Shown here: piece after piece, positions 19,383-45,058 of the stretch
Numbering within the stretch: position 1 is the first letter of the stretch
Layout: every line of letters begins with the position of its first letter
Source: Opisthocomus hoazin
Taxonomy: Eukaryota; Chordata; Aves; Opisthocomiformes; Opisthocomidae
Assembly (NCBI RefSeq): GCF_030867145.1
Contig: NC_134442.1
Span: 1,441,001 to 1,505,000, forward strand
Length of the DNA: 64,000 nt
Direction of reading: 5' to 3'
Notes under the pieces: model-generated
What the model was told of the DNA's origin: nothing
Databases searched by the model: none
The model's input: only the letters and a program-made list of their open reading frames with translations
Program-made: the position numbers and the translations under genes

Positions 19383-20314
19383 CCACCTGCAAAAATCTGC
19401 TGCTGGCATCACAGAGTATCCACAGAAGACAAGTGACGTTCTCCAAGGCCACCTTCTGCCTGCTCTAAGCAGATATCGGGCACCACCTTCAGGTCAATTT
19501 TTGAAAACCAAAGCAGCGTGGAGTGCGGTTTGTTTGGGGACGTCTTCTAGTGCCTATGAAGCCATGCTGCTTCCAATTGCACGTCTGTGGCCACGCATAG
19601 CAGGCAGTGCGACTGCCCGCACCAGTGTTGGCCCAGAAGAGCAATGTAGCTGGTAGACAGCAAGGACACGGAGCCTGTCAGAGGGCGTTGCGGTGGCAGA
19701 CAGAGCCAGCGTGGAGCGTGCTCCATCTGTGTTTCGCTGTGCTTTGTGCAGGACAGGATGGCAGTGCTTGGCTATACTTGGTTGATTTGGCTTGCACATC
19801 CCTGCTTGCCTGCCGCGGCTGTAAGCAGATTGGCTCTTCAGCCCCCAACCAGGTGCCTACTGCCTGTAGTAGTTCCGTTCTGCGGTGTCAGTTTCTTTGG
19901 GAAGGACCTGGTGGCAAGCGGCTGCGCAGAGCGGGGTGGCAGTGAACTTCCCAAAGAGGCTATGGTGCCACACTTGTTTTTCCCGGCTAGCTGTTAGCAG
20001 GCAGCACTGGGAGGCAGGCGCTGCTGCCTGCCACGAGGTCTGCAGAGCCTCGTCCCGCAAGCAGAGCATTCAGCGGGGGTCTGCTGGGGGTGTCCGAGCC
20101 CAGCTTCTGCCTCCCCTCCTGCTCGGAACCCTCCATGTTGCCCGCCCCCCCCTAGAATCCACCGTGCCCAGCACCCGGAACCAGCCACTCTGTGACATCA
20201 GCCACGGGGCCAAGGGTTCCCTGGGCAGCGGGACTGCTGCAGGCACTATGTCGGCTGCTGCACTGCTGGCCACCAGCTCTCGCTTCTTGCAGCTGCCACG
20301 TGCCGCTGGCAGCC
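19383..20314 (+). promoter_or_regulatory. 5' flank of gene 5 (variant promoter haplotype)
   Basis: 932 bp. It carries T at 19977, C at 20094, T at 20249 and A at 20262. This four-site combination is shared with the flanks of genes 6 and 10 only, although gene 5 sits in the left block. No gene seen. Confidence 0.45.
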
Positions 20315-22796
<2,482 letters not shown>

Positions 22797-22957
22797 GGAG
22801 CAGGATCAACAGGAACCAGCGCAGGCTGCACTGGACCATGATCATTTCCTTCTGGGGCAATGCCTGCTGCTCCAAAGGCAGCCTCAGCATCAAAGGCCTG
22901 CTCTGTGCTGCCCGCTCTCCTCCCTGTGGAGGATGAAGCATTAAAGGACTGGGGACA

Positions 22958-23328
22958 TGTGAGCAATCCAGCATTTCTCTAGAAGGCCATGAAGCCTTAG
23001 CCTAAGGCCGCAGAGCCTTAGCATAAGGCCGCAAGAGCATCCAGAGGACAAACTGCGGTTGGAATGAGGAAGTAAGAATGCAGAGACAAACAACTCCCAG
23101 ATGCCGAAGAGGAACTTGCCGCCTGCAAGAAGGCCACGAGCACTGCGCGTGAGCTAGTGACGCACACCAATCATAATCGAGTTACTATGTGAGTTAAATT
23201 GATTATCACCAATGGGGAATCGCCGCGTATGTAGTGGGGAATATAAAAGTGAGCTATCTGAGGCTAATAAACGGCTTGTACGTGATCACATTGATCATCG
23301 TGTCGAGTCCGGTTCTTCCTCCGCAACA
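22958..23328 (+). mobile_element. Solo LTR, spacer 5
   Basis: 371-bp copy of the same LTR, gene orientation, looking whole, 162 bp after the gene 5 stop. Confidence 0.72.
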
Positions 23329-23731
23329 CTTCCCAGTGCACACAAATGCTGAAGCTGACTTAGTTCTTGGAATAAAGTTGCCAGGTTTCACAGTTAACCG
23401 TGCCTGAGTCCAATTCACTCTCGTGCGCAAGGCAAGGATTTCCACGCCCGGCAAAATGGGGCTGCAGGCAGTCAAGGAGGGCGCAAAGGGCAAGAGTCGC
23501 TCAGCAGGGCTGACACCATGGCTGGTCAGACAGGAGCGTGCTCAGAGCCACCATGGCATGAAGAAGACTGGCACATTGAGGCTAGCAAGAGGATGCAAAA
23601 TAATGATGCGACCTGCAGACAACTCTGGGGATGATGATTAGGACCTGGTTGAAGCCTTTGCTAAATGGAAAGATGAAAGAAAGCTGGCAGGAGTTACAGT
23701 GCCATGAGGAAGAGCCAGATGTCACCAGAAG

Positions 23732-24714
23732 TTAAGGGGGAATGGTGTGAGAGGTGGCCAGACTTCAGCAATATCTGAAGGAAGAGCCGGGGTCATTCTG
23801 GGGAGAGGACTCTGGCAGGGACAGCTGTAGCCAGGAAACCACTGCAGTAATGCCACGCAAGGCCAAGATGACCTAGCTAACAGCCCCTGAAAGACCTAAT
23901 CTGTTCCCAGATGTGACAGACCTGGGAGCAAGGGGGACTAGTAGGCGGGGCTAGGTCCCTTGATTGGGAGGAGACAAGGGCAGAGAAAGTGAGGAGCCAA
24001 GGAAGTCGAGGGGGATGAATAAGTGTGGAAAATGGAGAGAAGGGGGGCTCAAGAAGCTCGTCCTTGAGCATAAGCAAAGTGCCGGTTGCTTAGCTTGTTT
24101 GGCTGAACCCTGTCCCTACTCCCCACAGCCTGTCCGACCTTCTTCTTGAGAGCCATTCCACATCCTTTTCTGTGTGGCCCCGCTCTGTACCTGCTAGAGG
24201 GGTGGGTCTAGCGGCCTGGCTGCTGGCGATGGCAGAAGGGAACACAGGTCATAGGGACCCCGCAGTTGGAAAGACCGAGTGTCTCGGGCCAGCTCCTGGT
24301 GGGAGCGCTGTGTGCGTGCGCAGTGCACTAGCGAACCTGAAGCTGGCCTAGCTCTCGAGCAAGAGGACAGAGACCTTTTCAGTCCCGTGGGTGGCATGTG
24401 GCTGCAGCCTACCTGACTGATCAGCCCCAGCATTCACAGACCTTACAAGAGGACCAGGCCTGCCAACCACCGGCCACATCTCCACCTGCTGGAGTCAGGA
24501 AGGACTTGGAGGTGCTTGACCACGCATACCCCGAGCTGCTTCCCACCTAGGCACATCCCCTCTGCACTACCTGTTTGGGGGCTGTGGTGATTAGGGACAG
24601 GGCTCAGCCAAACAAGCAAAGCTGTCTCTGCCAGAGTGCTCTCCCCAGAATGACCCCAGCTCTTCCTTCACATATTGCTGAAGTGTGCCCACCTCTCACA
24701 CCATTCCGTCTTAA
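23732..24714. repeat. Inverted-repeat structure, spacer 5
   Basis: Outer arms 23732-23826 and 24620-24714. Shares the GGCACATCC base with spacer 4 but has G in the CTGCAGCC context. Confidence 0.65.
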
Positions 24715-25646
24715 CCACCTGCAAAAATCTGCTGCTGGCATCACAGAGTATCCACAGAAGACAAGTGACGTTCTCCAAGGCCACCTTCTGCCTGCTCTAA
24801 GCAGATATCGGGCACCACCTTCAGGTCAATTTTTGAAAACCAAAGCAGCGTGGAGTGCGGTTTGTTTGGGGACGTCTTCTAGTGCCTATGAAGCCATGCT
24901 GCTTCCAATTGCACGTCTGTGGCCACGCATAGCAGGCAGTGCGACTGCCCGCACCAGTGTTGGCCCAGAAGAGCAATGTAGCTGGTAGACAGCAAGGACA
25001 CGGAGCCTGTCAGAGGGCATTGCGGTGGCAGACAGAGCCAGCGTGGAGCGTGCTCCATCTGTGTTTCGCTGTGCTTTGTGCAGGACAGGATGGCAGTGCT
25101 TGGCTATACTTGGTTGATTTGGCTTGCACATCCCTGCTTGCCTGCCGCGGCTGTAAGCAGATTGGCTCTTCAGCCCCCAACCAGGTGCCTACTGCCTGTA
25201 GTAGTTCCGTTCTGCGGTGTCAGTTTCTTTGGGAAGGACCTGGTGGCAAGCGGCTGCGCAGAGCGGGGTGGCAGTGAACTTCCCAAAGAGGCTATGGTGC
25301 CACACTTGTTTTTCCCGGCTAGCTGTTAGCAGGCAGCACTGGGAGGCAGGCGCTGCTGCCTGCCACGAGGTCTGCAGAGCCTCGTCCCGCAAGCAGAGCA
25401 TTCAGCGGGGGTCTGCTGGGGGTGTCCGAGCCCAGCTTCTGCCTCCCCTCCTGCTCGGAACCCTCCATGTTGCCCGCCCCCCCCTAGAATCCACCGTGCC
25501 CAGCACCCGGAACCAGCCACTCTGTGACATCAGCCACGGGGCCAAGGGTTCCCTGGGCAGCGGGACTGCTGCAGGCACTATGTCGGCTGCTGCACTGCTG
25601 GCCACCAGCTCTCGCTTCTTGCAGCTGCCACGTGCCGCTGGCAGCC
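24715..25646 (+). promoter_or_regulatory. 5' flank of gene 6 (variant promoter haplotype)
   Basis: 932 bp with the same four variant bases as the gene 5 flank, plus a private A in GAGGGCATTG near 25019. No gene seen. Confidence 0.45.
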
Positions 25647-28128
<2,482 letters not shown>

Positions 28129-28289
28129 GGAGCAGGATCAACAGGAACCAGCGCAGGCTGCACTGGACCATGATCATTTCCTTCTGGGGCAATGCCTGCT
28201 GCTCCAAAGGCAGCCTCAGCATCAAAGGCCTGCTCTGTGCTGCCCGCTCTCCTCCCTGTGGAGGATGAAGCATTAAAGGACTGGGGACA

Positions 28290-28660
28290 TGTGAGCAATC
28301 CAGCATTTCTCTAGAAGGCCATGAAGCCTTAGCCTAAGGCCGCAGAGCCTTAGCATAAGGCCGCAAGAGCATCCAGAGGACAAACTGCGGTTGGAATGAG
28401 GAAGTAAGAATGCAGAGACAAACAACTCCCAGATGCCGAAGAGGAACTTGCCGCCTGCAAGAAGGCCACGAGCACTGCGCGTGAGCTAGTGACGCACACC
28501 AATCATAATCGAGTTACTATGTGAGTTAAATTGATTATCACCAATGGGGAATCGCCGCGTATGTAGTGGGGAATATAAAAGTGAGCTATCTGAGGCTAAT
28601 AAACGGCTTGTACGTGATCACATTGATCATCGTGTCGAGTCCGGTTCTTCCTCCGCAACA
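28290..28660 (+). mobile_element. Solo LTR, spacer 6
   Basis: 371-bp copy of the same LTR, gene orientation, looking whole, 162 bp after the gene 6 stop. Confidence 0.72.
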
Positions 28661-29063
28661 CTTCCCAGTGCACACAAATGCTGAAGCTGACTTAGTTCTT
28701 GGAATAAAGTTGCCAGGTTTCACAGTTAACCGTGCCTGAGTCCAATTCACTCTCGTGCGCAAGGCAAGGATTTCCACGCCCGGCAAAATGGGGCTGCAGG
28801 CAGTCAAGGAGGGCGCAAAGGGCAAGAGTCGCTCAGCAGGGCTGACACCATGGCTGGTCAGACAGGAGCGTGCTCAGAGCCACCATGGCATGAAGAAGAC
28901 TGGCACATTGAGGCTAGCAAGAGGATGCAAAATAATGATGCGACCTGCAGACAACTCTGGGGATGATGATTAGGACCTGGTTGAAGCCTTTGCTAAATGG
29001 AAAGATGAAAGAAAGCTGGCAGGAGTTACAGTGCCATGAGGAAGAGCCAGATGTCACCAGAAG

Positions 29064-30046
29064 TTAAGGGGGAATGGTGTGAGAGGTGGCCAGACTTCAG
29101 CAATATCTGAAGGAAGAGCCGGGGTCATTCTGGGGAGAGGACTCTGGCAGGGACAGCTGTAGCCAGGAAACCACTGCAGTAATGCCACGCAAGGCCAAGA
29201 TGACCTAGCTAACAGCCCCTGAAAGACCTAATCTGTTCCCAGATGTGACAGACCTGGGAGCAAGGGGGACTAGTAGGCGGGGCTAGGTCCCTTGATTGGG
29301 AGGAGACAAGGGCAGAGAAAGTGAGGAGCCAAGGAAGTCGAGGGGGATGAATAAGTGTGGAAAATGGAGAGAAGGGGGGCTCAAGAAGCTCGTCCTTGAG
29401 CATAAGCAAAGTGCCGGTTGCTTAGCTTGTTTGGCTGAACCCTGTCCCTACTCCCCACAGCCTGTCCGACCTTCTTCTTGAGAGCCATTCCACATCCTTT
29501 TCTGTGTGGCCCCGCTCTGTACCTGCTAGAGGGGTGGGTCTAGCGGCCTGGCTGCTGGCGATGGCAGAAGGGAACACAGGTCATAGGGACCCCGCAGTTG
29601 GAAAGACCGAGTGTCTCGGGCCAGCTCCTGGTGGGAGCGCTGTGTGCGTGCGCAGTGCACTAGCGAACCTGAAGCTGGCCTAGCTCTCGAGCAAGAGGAC
29701 AGAGACCTTTTCAGTCCCGTGGGTGGCATGTGGCTGCAACCTACCTGACTGATCAGCCCCAGCATTCACAGACCTTACAAGAGGACCAGGCCTGCCAACC
29801 ACCGGCCACATCTCCACCTGCTGGAGTCAGGAAGGACTTGGAGGTGCTTGACCACGCATACCCCGAGCTGCTTCCCACCTAGGCACGTCCCCTCTGCACT
29901 ACCTGTTTGGGGGCTGTGGTGATTAGGGACAGGGCTCAGCCAAACAAGCAAAGCTGTCTCTGCCAGAGTGCTCTCCCCAGAATGACCCCAGCTCTTCCTT
30001 CACATATTGCTGAAGTGTGCCCACCTCTCACACCATTCCGTCTTAA
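29064..30046. repeat. Inverted-repeat structure, spacer 6
   Basis: Outer arms 29064-29158 and 29952-30046. Central part has A in CTGCAACC near 29739, as in spacers 1, 4 and 7. Confidence 0.65.
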
Positions 30047-30978
30047 CCACCTGCAAAAATCTGCTGCTGGCATCACAGAGTATCCACAGAAGACAAGTGA
30101 CGTTCTCCAAGGCCACCTTCTGCCTGCTCTAAGCAGATATCGGGCACCACCTTCAGGTCAATTTTTGAAAACCAAAGCAGCGTGGAGTGCGGTTTGTTTG
30201 GGGACGTCTTCTAGTGCCTATGAAGCCATGCTGCTTCCAATTGCACGTCTGTGGCCACGCATAGCAGGCAGTGCGACTGCCCGCACCAGTGTTGGCCCAG
30301 AAGAGCAATGTAGCTGGTAGACAGCAAGGACACGGAGCCTGTCAGAGGGCGTTGCGGTGGCAGACAGAGCCAGCGTGGAGCGTGCTCCATCTGTGTTTCG
30401 CTGTGCTTTGTGCAGGACAGGATGGCAGTGCTTGGCTATACTTGGTTGATTTGGCTTGCACATCCCTGCTTGCCTGCCGCGGCTGTAAGCAGATTGGCTC
30501 TTCAGCCCCCAACCAGGTGCCTACTGCCTGTAGTAGTTCCGTTCTGCGGTGTCAGTTTCTTTGGGAAGGACCTGGTGGCAAGCGGCTGCGCAGAGCGGGG
30601 TGGCAGTGAACTTCCCAAAGAGGCTATGGTGCCACACTTGGTTTTCCCGGCTAGCTGTTAGCAGGCAGCACTGGGAGGCAGGCGCTGCTGCCTGCCACGA
30701 GGTCTGCAGAGCCTCGTCCCGCAAGCAGAGCATTCAGCGGGGGTCTGCTGGGGGTGTTCGAGCCCAGCTTCTGCCTCCCCTCCTGCTCGGAACCCTCCAT
30801 GTTGCCCGCCCCCCCCTAGAATCCACCGTGCCCAGCACCCGGAACCAGCCACTCTGTGACATCAGCCACGGGGCCAAGGGTTCCCTGGGCAGCGGGACTG
30901 CTGCAGGCACTACGTCGGCTGCTGCCCTGCTGGCCACCAGCTCTCGCTTCTTGCAGCTGCCACGTGCCGCTGGCAGCC
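30047..30978 (+). promoter_or_regulatory. 5' flank of gene 7
   Basis: 932 bp, left-block variants at the four promoter sites. CRE-like octamer present. No gene seen. Confidence 0.45.
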
Positions 30979-33459
<2,481 letters not shown>

Positions 33460-33620
33460 GGAGCAGGATCAACAGGAACCAGCGCAGGCTGCACTGGACC
33501 ATGATCATTTCCTTCTGGGGCAATGCCTGCTGCTCCAAAGGCAGCCTCAGCATCAAAGGCCTGCTCTGTGCTGCCCGCTCTCCTCCCTGTGGAGGATGAA
33601 GCATTAAAGGACTGGGGACA

Positions 33621-33991
33621 TGTGAGCAATCCAGCATTTCTCTAGAAGGCCATGAAGCCTTAGCCTAAGGCCGCAGAGCCTTAGCATAAGGCCGCAAGAG
33701 CATCCAGAGGACAAACTGCGGTTGGAATGAGGAAGTAAGAATGCAGAGACAAACAACTCCCAGATGCCGAAGAGGAACTTGCCGCCTGCAAGAAGGCCAC
33801 GAGCACTGCGCGTGAGCTAGTGACGCACACCAATCATAATCGAGTTACTATGTGAGTTAAATTGATTATCACCAATGGGGAATCGCCGCGTATGTAGTGG
33901 GGAATATAAAAGTGAGCTATCTGAGGCTAATAAACGGCTTGTACGTGATCACATTGATCATCGTGTCGAGTCCGGTTCTTCCTCCGCAACA
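33621..33991 (+). mobile_element. Solo LTR, spacer 7
   Basis: 371-bp copy of the same LTR, gene orientation, looking whole, 162 bp after the gene 7 stop. Confidence 0.72.
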
Positions 33992-34394
33992 CTTCCCAGT
34001 GCACACAAATGCTGAAGCTGACTTAGTTCTTGGAATAAAGTTGCCAGGTTTCACAGTTAACCGTGCCTGAGTCCAATTCACTCTCGTGCGCAAGGCAAGG
34101 ATTTCCACGCCCGGCAAAATGGGGCTGCAGGCAGTCAAGGAGGGCGCAAAGGGCAAGAGTCGCTCAGCAGGGCTGACACCATGGCTGGTCAGACAGGAGC
34201 GTGCTCAGAGCCACCATGGCATGAAGAAGACTGGCACATTGAGGCTAGCAAGAGGATGCAAAATAATGATGCGACCTGCAGACAACTCTGGGGATGATGA
34301 TTAGGACCTGGTTGAAGCCTTTGCTAAATGGAAAGATGAAAGAAAGCTGGCAGGAGTTACAGTGCCATGAGGAAGAGCCAGATGTCACCAGAAG

Positions 34395-35377
34395 TTAAGG
34401 GGGAATGGTGTGAGAGGTGGCCAGACTTCAGCAATATCTGAAGGAAGAGCCGGGGTCATTCTGGGGAGAGGACTCTGGCAGGGACAGCTGTAGCCAGGAA
34501 ACCACTGCAGTAATGCCACGCAAGGCCAAGATGACCTAGCTAACAGCCCCTGAAAGACCTAATCTGTTCCCAGATGTGACAGACCTGGGAGCAAGGGGGA
34601 CTAGTAGGCGGGGCTAGGTCCCTTGATTGGGAGGAGACAAGGGCAGAGAAAGTGAGGAGCCAAGGAAGTCGAGGGGGATGAATAAGTGTGGAAAATGGAG
34701 AGAAGGGGGGCTCAAGAAGCTCGTCCTTGAGCATAAGCAAAGTGCCGGTTGCTTAGCTTGTTTGGCTGAACCCTGTCCCTACTCCCCACAGCCTGTCCGA
34801 CCTTCTTCTTGAGAGCCATTCCACATCCTTTTCTGTGTGGCCCCGCTCTGTACCTGCTAGAGGGGTGGGTCTAGCGGCCTGGCTGCTGGCGATGGCAGAA
34901 GGGAACACAGGTCATAGGGACCCCGCAGTTGGAAAGACCGAGTGTCTCGGGCCAGCTCCTGGTGGGAGCGCTGTGTGCGTGCGCAGTGCACTAGCGAACC
35001 TGAAGCTGGCCTAGCTCTCGAGCAAGAGGACAGAGACCTTTTCAGTCCCGTGGGTGGCATGTGGCTGCAACCTACCTGACTGATCAGCCCCAGCATTCAC
35101 AGACCTTACAAGAGGACCAGGCCTGCCAACCACCGGCCACATCTCCACCTGCTGGAGTCAGGAAGGACTTGGAGGTGCTTGACCACGCATACCCCGAGCT
35201 GCTTCCCACCTAGGCACGTCCCCTCTGCACTACCTGTTTGGGGGCTGTGGTGATTAGGGACAGGGCTCAGCCAAACAAGCAAAGCTGTCTCTGCCAGAGT
35301 GCTCTCCCCAGAATGACCCCAGCTCTTCCTTCACATATTGCTGAAGTGTGCCCACCTCTCACACCATTCCGTCTTAA
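34395..35377. repeat. Inverted-repeat structure, spacer 7
   Basis: Outer arms 34395-34489 and 35283-35377. A in the CTGCAACC context near 35070. Last spacer of the left-block type. Confidence 0.65.
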
Positions 35378-36309
35378 CCACCTGCAAAAATCTGCTGCTG
35401 GCATCACAGAGTATCCACAGAAGACAAGTGACGTTCTCCAAGGCCACCTTCTGCCTGCTCTAAGCAGATATCGGGCACCACCTTCAGGTCAATTTTTGAA
35501 AACCAAAGCAGCGTGGAGTGCGGTTTGTTTGGGGACGTCTTCTAGTGCCTATGAAGCCATGCTGCTTCCAATTGCACGTCTGTGGCCACGCATAGCAGGC
35601 AGTGCGACTGCCCGCACCAGTGTTGGCCCAGAAGAGCAATGTAGCTGGTAGACAGCAAGGACACGGAGCCTGTCAGAGGGCGTTGCGGTGGCAGACAGAG
35701 CCAGCGTGGAGCGTGCTCCATCTGTGTTTCGCTGTGCTTTGTGCAGGACAGGATGGCAGTGCTTGGCTATACTTGGTTGATTTGGCTTGCACATCCCTGC
35801 TTGCCTGCCGCGGCTGTAAGCAGATTGGCTCTTCAGCCCCCAACCAGGTGCCTACTGCCTGTAGTAGTTCCGTTCTGCGGTGTCAGTTTCTTTGGGAAGG
35901 ACCTGGTGGCAAGCGGCTGCGCAGAGCGGGGTGGCAGTGAACTTCCCAAAGAGGCTATGGTGCCACACTTGGTTTTCCCGGCTAGCTGTTAGCAGGCAGC
36001 ACTGGGAGGCAGGCGCTGCTGCCTGCCACGAGGTCTGCAGAGCCTCGTCCCGCAAGCAGAGCATTCAGCGGGGGTCTGCTGGGGGTGTTCGAGCCCAGCT
36101 TCTGCCTCCCCTCCTGCTCGGAACCCTCCATGTTGCCCGCCCCCCCCTAGAATCCACCGTGCCCAGCACCCGGAACCAGCCACTCTGTGACATCAGCCAC
36201 GGGGCCAAGGGTTCCCTGGGCAGCGGGACTGCTGCAGGCACTACGTCGGCTGCTGCCCTGCTGGCCACCAGCTCTCGCTTCTTGCAGCTGCCACGTGCCG
36301 CTGGCAGCC
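35378..36309 (+). promoter_or_regulatory. 5' flank of gene 8
   Basis: 932 bp, left-block variants at the four promoter sites. CRE-like octamer present. No gene seen. Confidence 0.45.
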
Positions 36310-38791
<2,482 letters not shown>

Positions 38792-38952
38792 GGAGCAGGA
38801 TCAACAGGAACCAGCGCAGGCTGCACTGGACCATGATCATTTCCTTCTGGGGCAATGCCTGCTGCTCCAAAGGCAGCCTCAGCATCAAAGGCCTGCTCTG
38901 TGCTGCCCGCTCTCCTCCCTGTGGAGGATGAAGCATTAAAGGACTGGGGACA

Positions 38953-39323
38953 TGTGAGCAATCCAGCATTTCTCTAGAAGGCCATGAAGCCTTAGCCTAA
39001 GGCCGCAGAGCCTTAGCATAAGGCCGCAAGAGCATCCAGAGGACAAACTGCGGTTGGAATGAGGAAGTAAGAATGCAGAGACAAACAACTCCCAGATGCC
39101 GAAGAGGAACTTGCCGCCTGCAAGAAGGCCACGAGCACTGCGCGTGAGCTAGTGACGCACACCAATCATAATCGAGTTACTATGTGAGTTAAATTGATTA
39201 TCACCAATGGGGAATCGCCGCGTATGTAGTGGGGAATATAAAAGTGAGCTATCTGAGGCTAATAAACGGCTTGTACGTGATCACATTGATCATCGTGTCG
39301 AGTCCGGTTCTTCCTCCGCAACA
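38953..39323 (+). mobile_element. Solo LTR, spacer 8
   Basis: 371-bp copy of the same LTR, gene orientation, looking whole, 162 bp after the gene 8 stop. Confidence 0.72.
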
Positions 39324-39726
39324 CTTCCCAGTGCACACAAATGCTGAAGCTGACTTAGTTCTTGGAATAAAGTTGCCAGGTTTCACAGTTAACCGTGCCT
39401 GAGTCCAATTCACTCTCGTGCGCAAGGCAAGGATTTCCACGCCCGGCAAAATGGGGCTGCAGGCAGTCAAGGAGGGCACAAAGGGCAAGAGTCGCTCAGC
39501 AGGGCTGACACCATGGCTGGTCAGACAGGAGCGTGCTCAGAGCCACCATGGCATGAAGAAGACTGGCACATTGAGGCTAGCAAGAGGATGCAAAATAATG
39601 ATGCGACCTGCAGACAACTCTGGGGATGATGATTAGGACCTGGTTGAAGCCTTTGCTAAATGGAAAGATGAAAGAAAGCTGGCAGGAGTTACAGTGCCAT
39701 GAGGAAGAGCCAGATGTCACCAGAAG

Positions 39727-40709
39727 TTAAGGGGGAATGGTGTGAGAGGTGGCCAGACTTCAGCAATATCTGAAGGAAGAGCCGGGGTCATTCTGGGGAG
39801 AGGACTCTGGCAGGGACAGCTGTAGCCAGGAAACCACTGCAGTAATGCCACGCAAGGCCAAGATGACCTAGCTAACAGCCCCTGAAAGACCCAATCTGTT
39901 CCCAGATGTGACAGACCTGGGAGCAAGGGGGACTAGTAGGCGGGGCTAGGTCCCTTGATTGGGAGGAGACAAGGGCAGAGAAAGTGAGGAGCCAAGGAAG
40001 TCGAGGGGGATGAATAAGTGTGGAAAATGGAGAGAAGGGGGGCTCAAGAAGCTCGTCCTTGAGCATAAGCAAAGTGCCGGTTGCTTAGCTTGTTTGGCTG
40101 AACCCTGTCCCTACTCCCCACAGCCTGTCCGACCTTCTTCTTGAGAGCCATTCCACATCCTTTTCTGTGTGGCCCCGCTCTGTACCTGCTAGAGGGGTGG
40201 GTCTAGCGGCCTGGCTGCTGGCGATGGCAGAAGGGAACACAGGTCATAGGGACCCCGCAGTTGGAAAGACCGAGTGTCTCGGGCCAGCTCCTGGTGGGAG
40301 CGCTGTGTGCGTGCGCAGTGCACTAGCGAACCTGAAGCTGGCCTAGCTCTCGAGCAAGAGGACAGAGACCTTTTCAGTCCCGTGGGTGGCATGTGGCTGC
40401 AGCCTACCTGACTGATCAGCCCCAGCATTCACAGACCTTACAAGAGGACCAGGCCTGCCAACCACCGGCCACATCTCCACCTGCTGGAGTCAGGAAGGAC
40501 TTGGAGGTGCTTGACCACGCATACCCCGAGCTGCTTCCCACCTAGGCACGTCCCCTCTGCACTACCTGTTTGGGGGCTGTGGTGATTAGGGACAGGGCTC
40601 AGCCAAACAAGCAAAGCTGTCTCTGCCAGAGTGCTCTCCCCAGAATGACCCCAGCTCTTCCTTCACATATTGCTGAAGTGTGCCCACCTCTCACACCATT
40701 CCGTCTTAA
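39727..40709. repeat. Inverted-repeat structure, spacer 8
   Basis: Outer arms 39727-39821 and 40615-40709. First spacer with right-block bases: A in GAGGGCACA near 39477 just outside, and C in GACCCAATC near 39891 inside the 266-bp left-arm insert. Confidence 0.65.
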
Positions 40710-41641
40710 CCACCTGCAAAAATCTGCTGCTGGCATCACAGAGTATCCACAGAAGACAAGTGACGTTCTCCAAGGCCACCTTCTGCCTGCTCTAAGCAGA
40801 TATCGGGCACCACCTTCAGGTCAATTTTTGAAAACCAAAGCAGCGTGGAGTGCGGTTTGTTTGGGGACGTCTTCTAGTGCCTATGAAGCCATGCTGCTTC
40901 CAATTGCACGTCTGTGGCCACGCATAGCAGGCAGTGCGACTGCCCGCACCAGTGTTGGCCCAGAAGAGCAATGTAGCTGGTAGACAGCAAGGACACGGAG
41001 CCTGTCAGAGGGCGTTGCGGTGGCAGACAGAGCCAGCGTGGAGCGTGCTCCATCTGTGTTTCGCTGTGCTTTGTGCAGGACAGGATGGCAGTGCTTGGCT
41101 ATACTTGGTTGATTTGGCTTGCACATCCCTGCTTGCCTGCCGCGGCTGTAAGCAGATTGGCTCTTCAGCCCCCAACCAGGTGCCTACTGCCTGTAGTAGT
41201 TCCGTTCTGCGGTGTCAGTTTCTTTGGGAAGGACCTGGTGGCAAGCGGCTGCGCAGAGCGGGGTGGCAGTGAACTTCCCAAAGAGGCTATGGTGCCACAC
41301 TTGGTTTTCCCGGCTAGCTGTTAGCAGGCAGCACTGGGAGGCAGGCGCTGCTGCCTGCCACGAGGTCTGCAGAGCCTCGTCCCGCAAGCAGAGCATTCAG
41401 CGGGGGTCTGCTGGGGGTGTCCGAGCCCAGCTTCTGCCTCCCCTCCTGCTCGGAACCCTCCATGTTGCCCGCCCCCCCCTAGAATCCACCGTGCCCAGCA
41501 CCCGGAACCAGCCACTCTGTGACATCAGCCACGGGGCCAAGGGTTCCCTGGGCAGCGGGACTGCTGCAGGCACTACGTCGGCTGCTGCACTGCTGGCCAC
41601 CAGCTCTCGCTTCTTGCAGCTGCCACGTGCCGCTGGCAGCC
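40710..41641 (+). promoter_or_regulatory. 5' flank of gene 9
   Basis: 932 bp. G at the CTTGGTTTT site, C in GTGTCCGAG, C in ACTACGTCG, A in GCTGCACTG: the common right-block type. No gene seen. Confidence 0.45.
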
Positions 41642-44123
<2,482 letters not shown>

Positions 44124-44284
44124 GGAGCAGGATCAACAGGAACCAGCGCAGGCTGCACTGGACCATGATCATTTCCTTCTGGGGCAATGCCTGCTGCTCC
44201 AAAGGCAGCCTCAGCATCAAAGGCCTGCTCTGTGCTGCCCGCTCTCCTCCCTGTGGAGGATGAAGCATTAAAGGACTGGGGACA

Positions 44285-44655
44285 TGTGAGCAATCCAGCA
44301 TTTCTCTAGAAGGCCATGAAGCCTTAGCCTAAGGCCGCAGAGCCTTAGCATAAGGCCGCAAGAGCATCCAGAGGACAAACTGCGGTTGGAATGAGGAAGT
44401 AAGAATGCAGAGACAAACAACTCCCAGATGCCGAAGAGGAACTTGCCGCCTGCAAGAAGGCCACGAGCACTGCGCGTGAGCTAGTGACGCACACCAATCA
44501 TAATCGAGTTACTATGTGAGTTAAATTGATTATCACCAATGGGGAATCGCCGCGTATGTAGTGGGGAATATAAAAGTGAGCTATCTGAGGCTAATAAACG
44601 GCTTGTACGTGATCACATTGATCATCGTGTCGAGTCCGGTTCTTCCTCCGCAACA
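44285..44655 (+). mobile_element. Solo LTR, spacer 9
   Basis: 371-bp copy of the same LTR, gene orientation, looking whole, 162 bp after the gene 9 stop. Confidence 0.72.
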
Positions 44656-45058
44656 CTTCCCAGTGCACACAAATGCTGAAGCTGACTTAGTTCTTGGAAT
44701 AAAGTTGCCAGGTTTCACAGTTAACCGTGCCTGAGTCCAATTCACTCTCGTGCGCAAGGCAAGGATTTCCACGCCCGGCAAAATGGGGCTGCAGGCAGTC
44801 AAGGAGGGCACAAAGGGCAAGAGTCGCTCAGCAGGGCTGACACCATGGCTGGTCAGACAGGAGCGTGCTCAGAGCCACCATGGCATGAAGAAGACTGGCA
44901 CATTGAGGCTAGCAAGAGGATGCAAAATAATGATGCGACCTGCAGACAACTCTGGGGATGATGATTAGGACCTGGTTGAAGCCTTTGCTAAATGGAAAGA
45001 TGAAAGAAAGCTGGCAGGAGTTACAGTGCCATGAGGAAGAGCCAGATGTCACCAGAAG